From positions 1 to 52,806 of the forward strand of contig CAMBVX010000005.1 of the NCBI GenBank assembly GCA_945871085.1: a DNA stretch of 52,806 nucleotides, read 5' to 3'. The DNA comes from Opitutus sp. GAS368 (GTDB lineage: Bacteria; Verrucomicrobiota; Verrucomicrobiia; Opitutales; Opitutaceae). Each line of letters starts with the position of its first letter. The stretch's first letter is position 1. The notes beneath the pieces are model-generated. The model did not search any database, was not told where the DNA came from, and saw only the letters and a list, made by a program, of their open reading frames with translations. Below, one piece after another: positions 16,947 to 26,351 of this stretch. The position numbers and the translations under genes are program-made.

Positions 16947-19517
16947 ATGCCCAAGCCCGAGACTTCAAACTCAAACGACGGTCCTTCCTTCCAAGCGCCG
17001 CGCTATCGTCCAAACTGGCCCTCGGCTGTCGCCTGTTTGGTCTTCGGGATTTTCATCCTCGTCGCGCTGGTCGCTTTCGACCCGGCGCAAAGCACGTTTC
17101 ACACGACCGCGCCGGTGTTGAAGAATCCGGTGGGTTGGCTCGGGGCCAACGCCGTTTGGGCGCTCCTCTACGCGGTGGGCACGAGCACGTGGCTGCTACC
17201 GGTGTTTCTCTTCTGGATGCTCTATGTTGCGGTGCGCGCCTCGAAGCACCTGACGGGCACGCGCGTGACCGCCATGATCATTGCCAGCGTGTCGTTCGCC
17301 GCGCTCGCCGCGATGTTCCAAGAGGCCAAGTGGGCCAGCGACTACTTCCCCAACGGTCCCGGCGGTTACGTCGGCGTCATGCTCTACCACCGTCTGCTCA
17401 AAGACGCGCTGGGGCCCTTTGGGTCGGGCCTCCTGCTGGGCACGATCTACTGCGGCGCGCAGTTGTTCATTTTCACCAAAGACATCGGCGTCGAAGTTGA
17501 GAAAATTATGGCCAGCGTGAGTGCACGCTGGGCCAACCGCGGCAAGGAAAAGGCCGCCCTCCTCGAGCTGCGCACGAAGGAAAGCCAACTCCAAGCCAAA
17601 CAAAAAACCGCTGCTGCCGCCGCGAGTGCTGCCAATGCAGGCCTGACCCAGCCGCCGATGAGTGTGGGCCCGAGCGGCAAGAAAACCTTCGTGCCCAAGT
17701 CCACCGAGGAGCCGCTCGCCAAGGCGGCCGCACCCCGCTCCGGAGGGGCCGCAGCCGATGGTGGAGTCCCCGCCAAGCCTCCAGCCGCGCCTTTACCGCC
17801 GCCGCCCGGCAAGCCGGAGCCCAAGCTCGTGCCCGTTTACAAACTGCCCAACGGAACCCCCGACCCCTCTCCGGCCGTCGCCCCCGTCAGTCCGCCCGCG
17901 ACTAGCCAGAAGGCCCTCGCCGTCGCCACCGGCCACGAGCTCAATATCATCAAACCTGAAGAGCCCAAGAAGGCCGCGCGCATCAGTCTCCCGCAGAGCG
18001 ACGACGCGACCTATCAATTCCCGCTACTGAGTTTGCTGAAGGAGCAGGCCAAGCCCGGCGTCGGCAACAGCGAGCAGGAGCATCGCACGAACGCCGAGAA
18101 TCTCCTGCGCATCCTCAGCGAATTTGGCGTTGAAGTGACGCTGGGTGAGATTCACGTCGGCCCCGTCATTACCCGTTACGAAGTCGTTCCGGCCGCCGGG
18201 GTACGCGTCGAAAAAATCGCGGGCCTCGATAAGAACATCGCCCTCGGGATGCGCGCGCAGTCGGTGCGGATCCTCGCTCCCATTCCCGGGAAAGCCGCCG
18301 TGGGCGTGGAAGTACCCAATCAGCATCCGACACCGGTCGGCATGCGCGAATTGTTGGAGAGTGAAGACTGGGCCAACGCGAAGGCCGAGATTCCCATCGC
18401 CCTGGGCAAAGACGTCTCCGGCCGTCCCCTCATTTCCGATCTGTCGAAGATGCCCCATTTGCTCATCGCCGGCGCCACCGGCTCGGGCAAATCCGTGTGT
18501 ATTAACTCCATCGTCGCTTCGATCCTCTACTCGAAGAGCCCGAAGGATCTGCGCATGATCATGGTGGACCCGAAAGTGGTGGAGTTGAAGATTTTCAATT
18601 CGCTGCCGCACATGCTCATTCCGGTCGTCACCGAGCCGAAGAAAGTGCCCGGCGCGCTCAAGTGGCTCCTCGGCGAAATGGAGCAGCGCTACCAGCAGTT
18701 CGCGAAGGTCAATGTCCGCAATATCGTTGGCTTCAATACGCGCAAAAAAAATGCACCGCTGCCTCCGGCCGACGCCCAAGGAGCCCTCGACGGCGTCGAT
18801 CCTCTCGCGGCCGACGATGGGCTCGAGATTCCCGAGCGCTTGCCCTACATCGTCGCGATCATCGACGAGCTCGCCGACCTCATGATGGTCGCGCCGGCGG
18901 AAATCGAGACGAGCATCGCGCGTCTCGCCCAACTCGCCCGCGCGGCAGGCATCCACCTCATCATTGCGACCCAGCGCCCCTCGGTAAACGTCATCACCGG
19001 CGTGATCAAAGCCAACCTCCCTTCGCGCATCGCCTTCCAAGTCGCGTCGCAGGTCGACTCCCGCACGATTCTCGACACCAAGGGTGCCGATACGTTGATC
19101 GGCCGCGGCGACATGTTGTTCTCCCCTCCGGGCACCTCGCGCCTTGTGCGTGCCCAGGGTGCGTTCGTCTCCGACGAGGAAGTCATGGAGATGGTCGAGT
19201 TTCTCAAGAAAAACGGTCCGCCTCAATATGCCCAGTCGGTCCAGCAGCAGATTGACCGCGCCGCGAAGGAAGATGACGACGAAGAGGATGAGGAAGGTGA
19301 CGACGAAGCGATGGGGGACGATGGTGAGCTCTACGCGCAGGCGATCGATGTGCTCAAGTCCACCAAACGCGCTTCGACCTCAATGATTCAGCGCCGTCTC
19401 CGGATCGGCTACAATCGCGCCGCCCGCATCATGGATCTCATGGAAGAAAAAGGCGTCGTCGGTCCGGAAAATGGATCCAGTCCGCGGGAGATTCTCGTCG
19501 ATCTCGATGCGTTGTGA
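16947..19517 (+). CDS. ftsK: DNA translocase FtsK
   Basis: The ATG at 16947 gives 856 residues; a TTG start at 16905 is less likely. Four membrane helices lie at about 25-43, 66-97, 107-123 and 157-176. A Pro/Ala-rich linker (about 200-345) follows, then the alpha domain, then the motor. Walker A is GATGSGKSV (about 508-516) and Walker B is IVAIIDELADLMMVAPAE. The signature ATQRPSVNVITGVIKANLPS is intact. A strongly acidic stretch (EDDDEEDEEGDDE) precedes the C-terminal gamma winged helix (SMIQRRLRIGYNRAARIMDL), which in other species reads polarity sequences and activates XerCD. It segregates chromosome ends at the division septum. No strong ribosome-binding site was seen. Confidence 0.96.
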   Translation: MPKPETSNSNDGPSFQAPRYRPNWPSAVACLVFGIFILVALVAFDPAQSTFHTTAPVLKNPVGWLGANAVWALLYAVGTSTWLLPVFLFWMLYVAVRASKHLTGTRVTAMIIASVSFAALAAMFQEAKWASDYFPNGPGGYVGVMLYHRLLKDALGPFGSGLLLGTIYCGAQLFIFTKDIGVEVEKIMASVSARWANRGKEKAALLELRTKESQLQAKQKTAAAAASAANAGLTQPPMSVGPSGKKTFVPKSTEEPLAKAAAPRSGGAAADGGVPAKPPAAPLPPPPGKPEPKLVPVYKLPNGTPDPSPAVAPVSPPATSQKALAVATGHELNIIKPEEPKKAARISLPQSDDATYQFPLLSLLKEQAKPGVGNSEQEHRTNAENLLRILSEFGVEVTLGEIHVGPVITRYEVVPAAGVRVEKIAGLDKNIALGMRAQSVRILAPIPGKAAVGVEVPNQHPTPVGMRELLESEDWANAKAEIPIALGKDVSGRPLISDLSKMPHLLIAGATGSGKSVCINSIVASILYSKSPKDLRMIMVDPKVVELKIFNSLPHMLIPVVTEPKKVPGALKWLLGEMEQRYQQFAKVNVRNIVGFNTRKKNAPLPPADAQGALDGVDPLAADDGLEIPERLPYIVAIIDELADLMMVAPAEIETSIARLAQLARAAGIHLIIATQRPSVNVITGVIKANLPSRIAFQVASQVDSRTILDTKGADTLIGRGDMLFSPPGTSRLVRAQGAFVSDEEVMEMVEFLKKNGPPQYAQSVQQQIDRAAKEDDDEEDEEGDDEAMGDDGELYAQAIDVLKSTKRASTSMIQRRLRIGYNRAARIMDLMEEKGVVGPENGSSPREILVDLDAL

Positions 19518-19573
19518 ACATCCCCGCGCAGTTCCTTCTTCCCCTTTCGGTTCCAACACCCTAACCCATCCCC

Positions 19574-20404
19574 ATGCAGACCATCGGTGAACGCCTCGAG
19601 GAGGCGCGCAAGAAAAAGGGTATTTCCATTCGCGAAGCCGCTGAGGCGACCAAAATTCGCGGGGACTACCTGCAGAAATTCGAGGGCAACCACTTCGACA
19701 TCGGTCTCACCGAGATCTACACGCGCGGGTTTCTCCGTAACTACGCGAATTTTCTGAAGCTCCCCGGCGACCGCTTGCTCAACGACTATTCGGCCCTCGG
19801 TCGCGGTGAGGCCCGCCCGCGTCAGCCCAGTCGCGACGCTTACAGCCGCATCGACATCTCGGTTGCCAGCGCCGGTGAACCGAGTGATCGCGCGGCTCCA
19901 CCCGACGAAGGGGCCGCGGCCGCTGAACCTACGCGCGCGCAGCCCCGCTATCCGCGCGGCAGCAGCAGCCTCCCGTCCGGCCCCGATCCGGCCGTGATTT
20001 TTCGCTATGTGAAGTGGGCCCTCGCCGGGGTCGGCGCGTTGCTCGCCGTGTGGCTCGTCTCGTCGCTGATCAGCGGGCGCGCGGCCAAGCCCGCGACGGT
20101 GCCAGCGCCGGCCCTCCCTCCGGTGGCCACGCAGACGGCGGTCAGCACCCGCGCCGTGATCACGTCACTTGACGTGGTGCGGGTGCAGGTCTGGGTGAAA
20201 AACGAGGACAATAGTTACGGCGACGTGGTGTTGCCTCCGACGACCTTGGCGAAGGGCGAAACCGCCGCATTCAACAAAGCCGGCCCCGTCTACATCTACG
20301 CGTCGGCCCAAGAAAATATCCGGATCGATTTTTCAGGAAAACAGTTCACGCCCAGCGCCCCGCCGCACAACGTCCGCGGTGCGCTCGCCATCGAGTTGCG
20401 CTGA
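19574..20404 (+). CDS. RodZ-like protein: HTH domain, membrane helix, periplasmic domain
   Basis: 276 residues. Residues 1-75 form the RodZ-type helix-turn-helix (IGERLEEARKKKGISIREAA, EIYTRGFLRNYANFL), which in RodZ contacts MreB instead of DNA. A disordered Pro/Ala/Arg-rich linker follows (80-140), then a single membrane helix at about 146-165 (WALAGVGALLAVWLVSSLI). The periplasmic C-terminal domain has the pattern of DUF4115 (VVRVQVWVKNEDNSYGDVVL, LAKGETAAF, IRIDFSGKQF). It should link the MreB cytoskeleton to cell-wall growth. It follows ftsK by 56 bases on the same strand, suggesting a shared transcript of division and shape genes. Confidence 0.85.
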   Translation: MQTIGERLEEARKKKGISIREAAEATKIRGDYLQKFEGNHFDIGLTEIYTRGFLRNYANFLKLPGDRLLNDYSALGRGEARPRQPSRDAYSRIDISVASAGEPSDRAAPPDEGAAAAEPTRAQPRYPRGSSSLPSGPDPAVIFRYVKWALAGVGALLAVWLVSSLISGRAAKPATVPAPALPPVATQTAVSTRAVITSLDVVRVQVWVKNEDNSYGDVVLPPTTLAKGETAAFNKAGPVYIYASAQENIRIDFSGKQFTPSAPPHNVRGALAIELR

Positions 20405-20502
20405 GCTTCGGGGCCAGATCGCGCCTGGTCGTGCGGAGCTGAATCGGGATCGAGCGCGAAAAAATTTGCGCGGGTCCGGCTCTGCCGCTTACTCGCAGAC
20501 CG

Positions 20503-21423
20503 ATGGAAAAAATCTCCTATCAGGGTCAGACCCTCACCCGCTGGCGGATCGGCAACTCCACGTTTCTCGCGTTGCCCGAAAAGGGCGCACGCCTGATGAA
20601 TTGGAACATTACCCTCGGCGATGGCTCCGTGCGCGATGTGCTTTACTGGCCCGAGAACGCCGACTTTACCGACGTCGCCAAGGTTCGCGGCGGCAACCCC
20701 ATTCTTTTCCCGTTCAACGCCCGCTCCTTCGACCGCGGTGAGATCTATTTTTGGCGTGCCGCCGACGGCGTGAAGCGCGCCATCCCGATGCACGGCATCG
20801 CGCGCCAAGGTGAGTTTAAGGTCACGCGGCTCGACGCCCGCGGTTTCGTCGCGCAATTTGTCCCGGACGAGCAGGCGCGCGCCGTCTATCCCTTCGACTA
20901 CGAGTTTACCGTCGCTTATCGCTTCGAATCGGTCGGCCTCTCCTGCGAATTTGCTCTCACAAATTTGGGCTCCACGCCGCTGCCCTGGAGTGCGGGGCAT
21001 CATTTTTATTTCAAGCTCCCGTGGAGCGCCGATCTCACGCGGAGCGACTATGTCATTCGCCTCCCTGCGACGAAACGGTTGAAACAGGATGCCACCGGTG
21101 GTCTTGTTTCGGGCCCGCCGCTGCAGACGGATGAGCCCCTCAATAACCCAGCTCTGATCGACACGATTCACACCGGCCTCCGCGGCCATGAAGTGGTTTT
21201 CGGCGAAAAAGGCCGACCGGGCGACATCGCTGTTCAGCTGGGCACCGCGCCCGTCCCGCCGGCCGATGCGTGTTTTGTCACGTGGACACTCGCTGACGAT
21301 TCGCCGTTTTATTGCGTCGAGCCGTGGATGGGCCCGCCCAACGCCGCCGAGCACAAGGTCGGTCTGCACTACGTCGCCCCGGGCGAAACGCAAAAATTCG
21401 CCGTCAGTATCGCCGTGAAATAA
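20503..21423 (+). CDS. aldose 1-epimerase family protein
   Basis: 306 residues with the galactose-mutarotase superfamily pattern. The N-terminal beta sandwich contains LPEKGARLMNWNI. RGGNPILFPFNARSF and AIPMHGIARQGEFKV hold the substrate Arg/Asn and the first catalytic His (in MHGIAR). SAGHHFYFKLPW carries the second conserved His. The late region PFYCVEPWMGPPNAAE supplies the catalytic Glu. It probably interconverts sugar anomers or hexose 6-phosphates (YeaD/GalM-like); cytoplasmic, no signal peptide. The substrate is undetermined. Confidence 0.87.
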   Translation: MEKISYQGQTLTRWRIGNSTFLALPEKGARLMNWNITLGDGSVRDVLYWPENADFTDVAKVRGGNPILFPFNARSFDRGEIYFWRAADGVKRAIPMHGIARQGEFKVTRLDARGFVAQFVPDEQARAVYPFDYEFTVAYRFESVGLSCEFALTNLGSTPLPWSAGHHFYFKLPWSADLTRSDYVIRLPATKRLKQDATGGLVSGPPLQTDEPLNNPALIDTIHTGLRGHEVVFGEKGRPGDIAVQLGTAPVPPADACFVTWTLADDSPFYCVEPWMGPPNAAEHKVGLHYVAPGETQKFAVSIAVK

Positions 21424-21473
21424 CCGGCGTTTTTTCGGTTACATTTTCTGCAATCACCCGTCTGATTTCCGCC

Positions 21474-21998
21474 ATGGCTTTGTCCCTCTCAATCTTAGCC
21501 TTCATCGAAGGCATTGGCGGTCCCGAGATGGGGCTGATCCTTATCATTGTCCTTGTGATGTTCGGTGGTAAAAAACTCCCCGAATTCGCCCGTGGCCTCG
21601 GTAAATCCATGCGCGAATTTAAGAAGGCGGCAAGCGGGGTGGAGCAAGAGTTCAAACGGGCGCTCGAGGAGGAGGCCCCGAAACCCTACGAGCCAATTCC
21701 GACACTCCCTGCGGCCTCTTCGACCCCGGAACTCATGCCCGCAGCGGACTACCACGACGATCCTTATCACCACGATTCACACTACGACCACGATGGTAGC
21801 GAGGCCGGTCCCGCTTCAACCGTCGCGGCGGAAACGTCGCCGACGGGCGTGCCCGCGCTGCCGGACCCTTCGTCCGCCGCGGGGAGTCCTCCGGCCGCCG
21901 AATTGCCCGTGATCGAAGTCCCTCAGGCCGACATCACCCCACCCGTGACTCCTCCGGCCGCTCCGCCGAGTCCGCCCGTCTCTGAGCCGAAGCCCTGA
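21474..21998 (+). CDS. tatA: Sec-independent translocase TatA/E family protein with long C-terminal extension
   Basis: The ATG at 21474 gives 174 residues. The N-terminal hairpin follows the TatA plan: a helix (GPEMGLILIIVLVMF), a hinge at FGGKKLPEFARGLGKSM, and an amphipathic helix (REFKKAASGVEQEFKRALEE). FGxKKLPEFARGLG is the family signature. TatA forms the pore-like assembly of the twin-arginine translocon. Residues 71-174 are an unusual low-complexity tail: a His/Asp/Tyr-rich patch at 93-107 (five His in fifteen residues), then Pro-rich sequence to the end. No tatC lies nearby. It precedes the Smr gene by 10 bases. Confidence 0.88.
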   Translation: MALSLSILAFIEGIGGPEMGLILIIVLVMFGGKKLPEFARGLGKSMREFKKAASGVEQEFKRALEEEAPKPYEPIPTLPAASSTPELMPAADYHDDPYHHDSHYDHDGSEAGPASTVAAETSPTGVPALPDPSSAAGSPPAAELPVIEVPQADITPPVTPPAAPPSPPVSEPKP

Positions 21999-22008
21999 GT
22001 GCCGTCCG

Positions 22009-22296
22009 ATGGCCCCCGAGCTTTCGCCCGACGCGCCAGTGCCGCTGCCGATCACCGGTGAACTCGATCTGCATACCTTTCGGCCGGCCGATCTCGGTGA
22101 ACTGATCCCGGCCTATCTCGCGGAGTGCGCCGCGCGCGGTTTGCGCGAGGTGCGCATTATTCACGGCAAGGGCACCGGCGCTCTCCGCGCCGCCGTGCAC
22201 GGCTTGCTGCAACGGTCGCCGCTCGTGCACACCTACCGGCTCGGCGACGAACACACCGGTTCGTGGGGGGCCACCGTCGTCACGCTTCGCCCATGA
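22009..22296 (+). CDS. Smr domain protein
   Basis: 95 residues, essentially a stand-alone Smr domain. The LDLHTF motif (Asp20-Leu-His22) and the HGKGTG loop (52-57) are the two conserved motifs; Smr domains are linked to nicking or RNA endonuclease activity and also occur at the C-terminus of MutS2. The end (DEHTGSWGATVVTLRP) fits the last strand. The protein is cytoplasmic. Its stop overlaps the ATG of the next gene (22293-22296, ATGA), so the two are translationally coupled. Its partner or substrate is unknown. Confidence 0.88.
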   Translation: MAPELSPDAPVPLPITGELDLHTFRPADLGELIPAYLAECAARGLREVRIIHGKGTGALRAAVHGLLQRSPLVHTYRLGDEHTGSWGATVVTLRP

Positions 22297-23519
22297 AGCT
22301 CCTTCGTGTTGTCGCGCTCGCCCTTGCATTCGCCGTCAGTCTCGAGACCTCCGCTGCCGAGCCGGCGCCGCTCCTCCTGCTTTCCCTTGACGGTTTCCGC
22401 TGGGACTATTGCGCGCTCCATCCAGCTGAAACACCCCACCTCCGCCGCCTCATTCGCGAAGGCGTGACCGCCCGCAGCCTCATCCCCGTTTTTCCCACCA
22501 ACACGTTTCCCAACCACTACTCGATCGTCACCGGCCTCTACCCTTCGCACCACGGGATCATCAACAACACGTTCTTCGATCCCACCCTCGGCTCGATCTT
22601 TCGGTACAATCAGTCCGCCTCCGCCCGCGATCCACGCTGGTGGGGCGGCGAGCCGATCTGGATCACCGCCGTGAAACAGGGCCGCGCCAGCGCCTGCTCA
22701 TTCTGGCCCGGCTCCGAGACCGCGGTCGGTGGCCTGCGCGCGACGTATTGGAAACCTTACGACTACGACGGCACGTCCTTCGGAAAACGTCTTGATGAAC
22801 TCGTTGCCTGGCTCCGCCTGCCCGCCGCGCAACGCCCCGCCGTCGTCACGTTCTACCTCGAGGAAACCAACACCGCCGGCCACCGCCATGGGCCGGATTC
22901 ACCCCAGCTCATCGCCGCTATCAAACTCCTCGACGCCCGCGTCGGCGCGCTCTCCGATCGCCTGCGCGCCGAGGGGATCGCGCCGAATCTCGTAATCGTC
23001 TCCGACCACGGCATGACCTCTTGCGACGCCGACCGCGTGCTCATCCTCGACGACTATCTCGATCTGGCGACCGTGCAGATCGACTTTGAGGAAACCTGCG
23101 CCGGCCTCCGCCCGCTCGCGGGAAACGATGTCGCCACAATGATGCGCGCCCTCGCGAACATCCCGCCCGCCCAGGCCAAGGCGTATCATTCCGCCGAGTT
23201 GCCCGCGCGCTTCCACGTCGCTGCGGCCAACCCCCGCGTGCCGCCCGTCTGGATCGTGCCCGCCGAGGGGTGGCACGTTGTGCGCCGCAGCCTCTACAAT
23301 AAAGCCCTCACGAATTTTCTTAAAGGCCAGCACGGCTACGATCCCGGTTTCGCGTCGATGCACGGCCTCTTCATCGCCCACGGCCCGGCCTTCAAGTCGG
23401 GCGTGGTCGTCGATGCGGTCGAAAACATTCACATCTATAATCTGCTCTGCGCCGCCCTCGCCCTCTCCCCCGCGCCCAACGACGGCGATGATCGACTCGT
23501 CATCGCAGCACTGCGTTGA
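22293..23519 (+). CDS. secreted nucleotide pyrophosphatase/phosphodiesterase (NPP-like)
   Basis: 408 residues with a signal peptide (hydrophobic LRVVALALAFAVSLETSAA). Motifs of the alkaline-phosphatase superfamily NPP branch are visible: SLDGFRWDY (metal Asp33), FPTNTFPNHYSIVTGLYPSHHGI (nucleophile Thr71 in TFPNHY), ETNTAGHRHGPDSP (metal ligands), and VSDHGMTSC (Asp-His pair). The late GQHGYDPGFASMHGLFIAHGP carries the final His ligand. Such enzymes hydrolyse phosphodiester or pyrophosphate bonds of nucleotides or lipids in the periplasm. It overlaps the Smr stop codon by four bases. Confidence 0.92.
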   Translation: MKLLRVVALALAFAVSLETSAAEPAPLLLLSLDGFRWDYCALHPAETPHLRRLIREGVTARSLIPVFPTNTFPNHYSIVTGLYPSHHGIINNTFFDPTLGSIFRYNQSASARDPRWWGGEPIWITAVKQGRASACSFWPGSETAVGGLRATYWKPYDYDGTSFGKRLDELVAWLRLPAAQRPAVVTFYLEETNTAGHRHGPDSPQLIAAIKLLDARVGALSDRLRAEGIAPNLVIVSDHGMTSCDADRVLILDDYLDLATVQIDFEETCAGLRPLAGNDVATMMRALANIPPAQAKAYHSAELPARFHVAAANPRVPPVWIVPAEGWHVVRRSLYNKALTNFLKGQHGYDPGFASMHGLFIAHGPAFKSGVVVDAVENIHIYNLLCAALALSPAPNDGDDRLVIAALR

Positions 23520-23612
23520 TCGCGCATTGGTCGCGCGTAACTTTTCGCGCGTTCTCGTGTTGTGAAGGCACCGCTCCTGATCCTTCCATCGTAACTTTCC
23601 CTCCAATCCTCT

Positions 23613-24440
23613 ATGAATTCCTCCAACCAACCGCCCTTCCTTCCGTCCATGCACGAAGTTGATTACAAGATTCACGGCGACGACATGCAGTTCGTCGAAA
23701 TCGAACTCGATCCGCAGGAAGCCGTCGTCGCCGAGGCCGGCGGGATGATGTTCATGGACGAGGGCATCGCGATGGAGACGATTTTTGGCGACGGTTCCTC
23801 GAAGAATAGCGGCTTCATGGGCGCGCTCCTCGGCGCCGGCAAACGCCTCCTCACGGGGGAATCACTCTTCATGACGGTCTTCCTCAATCAGGGCACAGGC
23901 AAAAAACGCGTCGCGTTCGGCGCGCCCTATCCCGGGAAAATCCAAGCCGTCAACCTTCGCGAACTCGGCGGCGAACTCATCGCGCAAAAAGACTCGTTCC
24001 TCTGCGCCGCGAAGGGCGTGAGCATCAGTATCGCGTTTCAAAAGCGTCTCGGGGCCGGTCTCTTCGGCGGTGAGGGTTTTATTATGCAGCGACTCCAAGG
24101 CGACGGTCTCGCGTTTGTCCACGCTGGCGGCACCCTCTACGAACGCGTGCTTGCGCCCGGCGAAGCTCTCCGCGTCGACACCGGCTGCATCGTGGCATTT
24201 CAGCCGACCGTGGACTACGACATTCAATACGTCGGCAGCGTGAAAACCGCTTTCTTCGGTGGCGAGGGGCTCTTCTTCGCCACCCTGCGCGGCCCGGGAA
24301 AAATCTGGCTGCAATCGCTGCCGTTCTCCCGGCTCGCCGGTCGCATTGTCGCCGCTGCGCCCCAGACCGGCAGTGGCGGACGCGAGGAAGGCTCCGTCCT
24401 CGGCGGCCTTGGCCGCATGATGGGTGGCGACAACCGCTGA
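23613..24440 (+). CDS. AIM24 / TIGR00266 family protein
   Basis: 275 residues. The Gly-rich beta sequence has the family's markers: [129 protein letters not shown]. The fold is a single-domain double-stranded beta helix. No enzymatic function is established for bacterial members; the yeast AIM24 name comes from mitochondrial inheritance phenotypes. No signal peptide. It lies about 90 bases before a DUF4199-like membrane protein and after the NPP gene. Confidence 0.88.
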   Translation: MNSSNQPPFLPSMHEVDYKIHGDDMQFVEIELDPQEAVVAEAGGMMFMDEGIAMETIFGDGSSKNSGFMGALLGAGKRLLTGESLFMTVFLNQGTGKKRVAFGAPYPGKIQAVNLRELGGELIAQKDSFLCAAKGVSISIAFQKRLGAGLFGGEGFIMQRLQGDGLAFVHAGGTLYERVLAPGEALRVDTGCIVAFQPTVDYDIQYVGSVKTAFFGGEGLFFATLRGPGKIWLQSLPFSRLAGRIVAAAPQTGSGGREEGSVLGGLGRMMGGDNR

Positions 24441-24525
24441 GCGCGGGCACCGCTTATCCGTCGTGTGGGCCGGTGGTCACGGCGACGTTGTTTTTCGTGC
24501 GCGCCCGCCCAAGGCTGCGCACGCA

Positions 24526-25074
24526 ATGAAAACTTACCTCACTTACGGTTTCGCGATGGCGTTGGGCGGAGCGCTCATCTCGTTTGCGATGTTCTTCCTT
24601 GGGCTGCACGATAGCCCGTCGAAGCTCGATCTGGCGCAGTGGATTCAAATGGGTTGCGGAATTGCCCTCGGAGTCACGTGTATCGTGCTGGGCACGAAGG
24701 CGAGACGCGCCGAAGTGCCGGCCGGCGCTGCGTTCGGATATGGTTCGGCCCTTGCCGCCGGCGTCATGATCACGTTGTTCGCCGCGCTCCTCGGCATCGT
24801 TACCACCTACGTTTACCTCGCTATCATCAATCCCGGCTACGGGGACGTCGTGTTGCAGGCGCAGGCCGAGAAACTCGAAGGCAAAGGCCTGAAATCCGAG
24901 CAGATCGAGCAGATTCAAAAAATGTCTGCGATAATGATGAAGCCGGGTGTGATGACGGCATTCTCGTTCATCGCGGGTTTGTTTTTTGGCACCGTGATCT
25001 CGCTGATCAGCGCGGCATTTTTGAAGCGTCCGGCAGTCGAGGACGCAGGGGATGCGCCGCCGACGTTGAATTGA
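24526..25074 (+). CDS. DUF4199-like membrane protein
   Basis: The ATG at 24526 gives 182 residues. Four membrane helices are visible at about residues 7-27 (GFAMALGGALISFAMFFLGL), 38-56, 66-92 (YGSALAAGVMITLFAALLGI) and 147-169. A soluble segment between helices 3 and 4 includes AIINPGYGDVVLQAQAEK and a helical part (KGLKSEQIEQIQKMSAIM). The layout of two helix pairs around a middle region with an INP-type motif is typical of DUF4199 proteins, which are of unknown function. The C-terminus is short and polar. It ends the plus-strand run that began with ftsK. Confidence 0.7.
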   Translation: MKTYLTYGFAMALGGALISFAMFFLGLHDSPSKLDLAQWIQMGCGIALGVTCIVLGTKARRAEVPAGAAFGYGSALAAGVMITLFAALLGIVTTYVYLAIINPGYGDVVLQAQAEKLEGKGLKSEQIEQIQKMSAIMMKPGVMTAFSFIAGLFFGTVISLISAAFLKRPAVEDAGDAPPTLN

Positions 25075-25119
25075 TGCCGTCTATTCTCTTTCGCGTTCAC
25101 GATGGGACGAGCGCGGTTT

Positions 25120-25197
25120 TGTAGGAGCTCGCTTGCGGGGATTCACACCGCGGGATCGATCCGACCTCCAAGCATGGCCCGCCAGCGGGCTCCTACA
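25120..25197. repeat. pair of inverted REP-like sequences
   Basis: Bases 25120-25139 (TGTAGGAGCTCGCTTGCGGG) and the reverse complement of 25178-25197 (TGTAGGAGCCCGCTGGCGGG) match at 18 of 20 positions. The pair stands between two convergent genes, like the paired REP elements of other bacteria. Confidence 0.75.
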
Positions 25198-25236
25198 TCC
25201 AAGCCGTTTGAGGTCACCTTGAACGCATCGATGGAA

Positions 25237-26310
25237 CTAGAAGATTAGCGGTGGCCGTGGAGCCGGAGCCGGTGCCACCGGCTGCGCGGGCAACGCGATC
25301 CCTTGGCCGCGCGGTCGGATGATTTTGGTTTCCGCTCCTTGGAAATCGCCGTCGGTCCGGAAGCTATACTGCTTCATATCTTCCAGCTTCTCGAGGCGTC
25401 CGCGTAGATCCGCAGGCAATGACTTCCTCTCTTCGGGGGTGTTGACGGGGCCCGAGAAAATAAGCTCCCCGTTAGGGTTCTTCGCGATGAGTTCCTTTTT
25501 TCCTGCGCGCATACTGAGTTCGAGCGAACCTTGGTCGTCGTCAGAAACGATCCGGCTGTTGCCGGTGTTGACAGTGACACTGACATTACGATCTCCGGGC
25601 CCGGTCGTGCGCGAGATGTCGATCCGCCGCTGGCCGGGAGCGTTCGCGGCGTCGATGAGCGACAAGACGCGGTTCACGTCCTCTCGGTTCTCTGGGCCGC
25701 CGGGGTGGAAAACGCGCACGTCGAAATTACCGCCGTCCATTTCGCCGCCCGGGCCGCGACCTCGCGGGCCGAAACCTGGCCCGCCTTCGTTGAACATGGC
25801 CGACATTTTAGGCACGTCGTGTTTCGCCAGTTTCACCTTGGCCGTGGCCTGCTTTCCGCCGCGCAAGAAAGTCAGCGTAACTTCGTCGCCCTCTTTATGT
25901 CCGCGCACAAGCACCGAGAGTTGGCGCTGTTCAATGAGGATCTGGTCGTCGAGTTTGATTAGAATGTCGTGGCGCTTCAACACGGCAGCCGCCGGGCTGT
26001 GGGGTGAGAGCTGGGTTACGACGAGGCCCGAACCCTCCGTCAATCCGAGTTGCGCTGCGAGGGTGGGGGAGACCGGACCGGTCTCAAGGCCGAGAAACGT
26101 CACGGTCTCCATTTCGCCTGCTTCGCCCACGTGGCGGATGACTCGGTGCGGCCCGGGCGGTTGGCCGCCGTCACCAGCGGTGATGACGCGGATTTCCTTG
26201 CGGGCCTTGGGGGCATTTTTCGGTGCGTCTGGTTTCGCGTCGGCCGCGAAGGCCGGCAACGCCACGGCGAGGACGAGCGCGGGGATGAAATGGCGGAGGT
26301 TGGATTTCAT
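25237..26310 (-). CDS. secreted PDZ domain protein
   Basis: The ATG at 26310 gives 357 residues with a signal peptide (HFIPALVLAVALPAFAAD). The PDZ domain lies at about residues 67-160: VTFLGLETGPVSPTLAAQLG, SGLVVTQLSPHSPAAAVLKR, then HDILIKLDDQILIEQRQLSV. No trypsin-like Ser-His-Asp protease domain is present, so it is not a DegP-type protease. A Gly/Arg-rich stretch (GPGFGPRGRGPGGEMDGG) separates the PDZ from a C-terminal region of mixed strands and helices. It lies 41 bases after the putative anti-sigma gene and is presumably co-expressed with the ECF sigma factor. It may act as an envelope sensor or scaffold; that is inference. Confidence 0.8.
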   Translation of the reverse strand: MKSNLRHFIPALVLAVALPAFAADAKPDAPKNAPKARKEIRVITAGDGGQPPGPHRVIRHVGEAGEMETVTFLGLETGPVSPTLAAQLGLTEGSGLVVTQLSPHSPAAAVLKRHDILIKLDDQILIEQRQLSVLVRGHKEGDEVTLTFLRGGKQATAKVKLAKHDVPKMSAMFNEGGPGFGPRGRGPGGEMDGGNFDVRVFHPGGPENREDVNRVLSLIDAANAPGQRRIDISRTTGPGDRNVSVTVNTGNSRIVSDDDQGSLELSMRAGKKELIAKNPNGELIFSGPVNTPEERKSLPADLRGRLEKLEDMKQYSFRTDGDFQGAETKIIRPRGQGIALPAQPVAPAPAPRPPLIF

Positions 26311-26351
26311 GGGTGTTTTTTCGGATACTGGGTCTTGAATAGAGCTGGCCA

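Noticed and set aside
18024-19226. 400-codon open frame on the minus strand inside ftsK
   Set aside because: Antisense shadow of the conserved FtsK motor domain; no start signal and a random-like composition.
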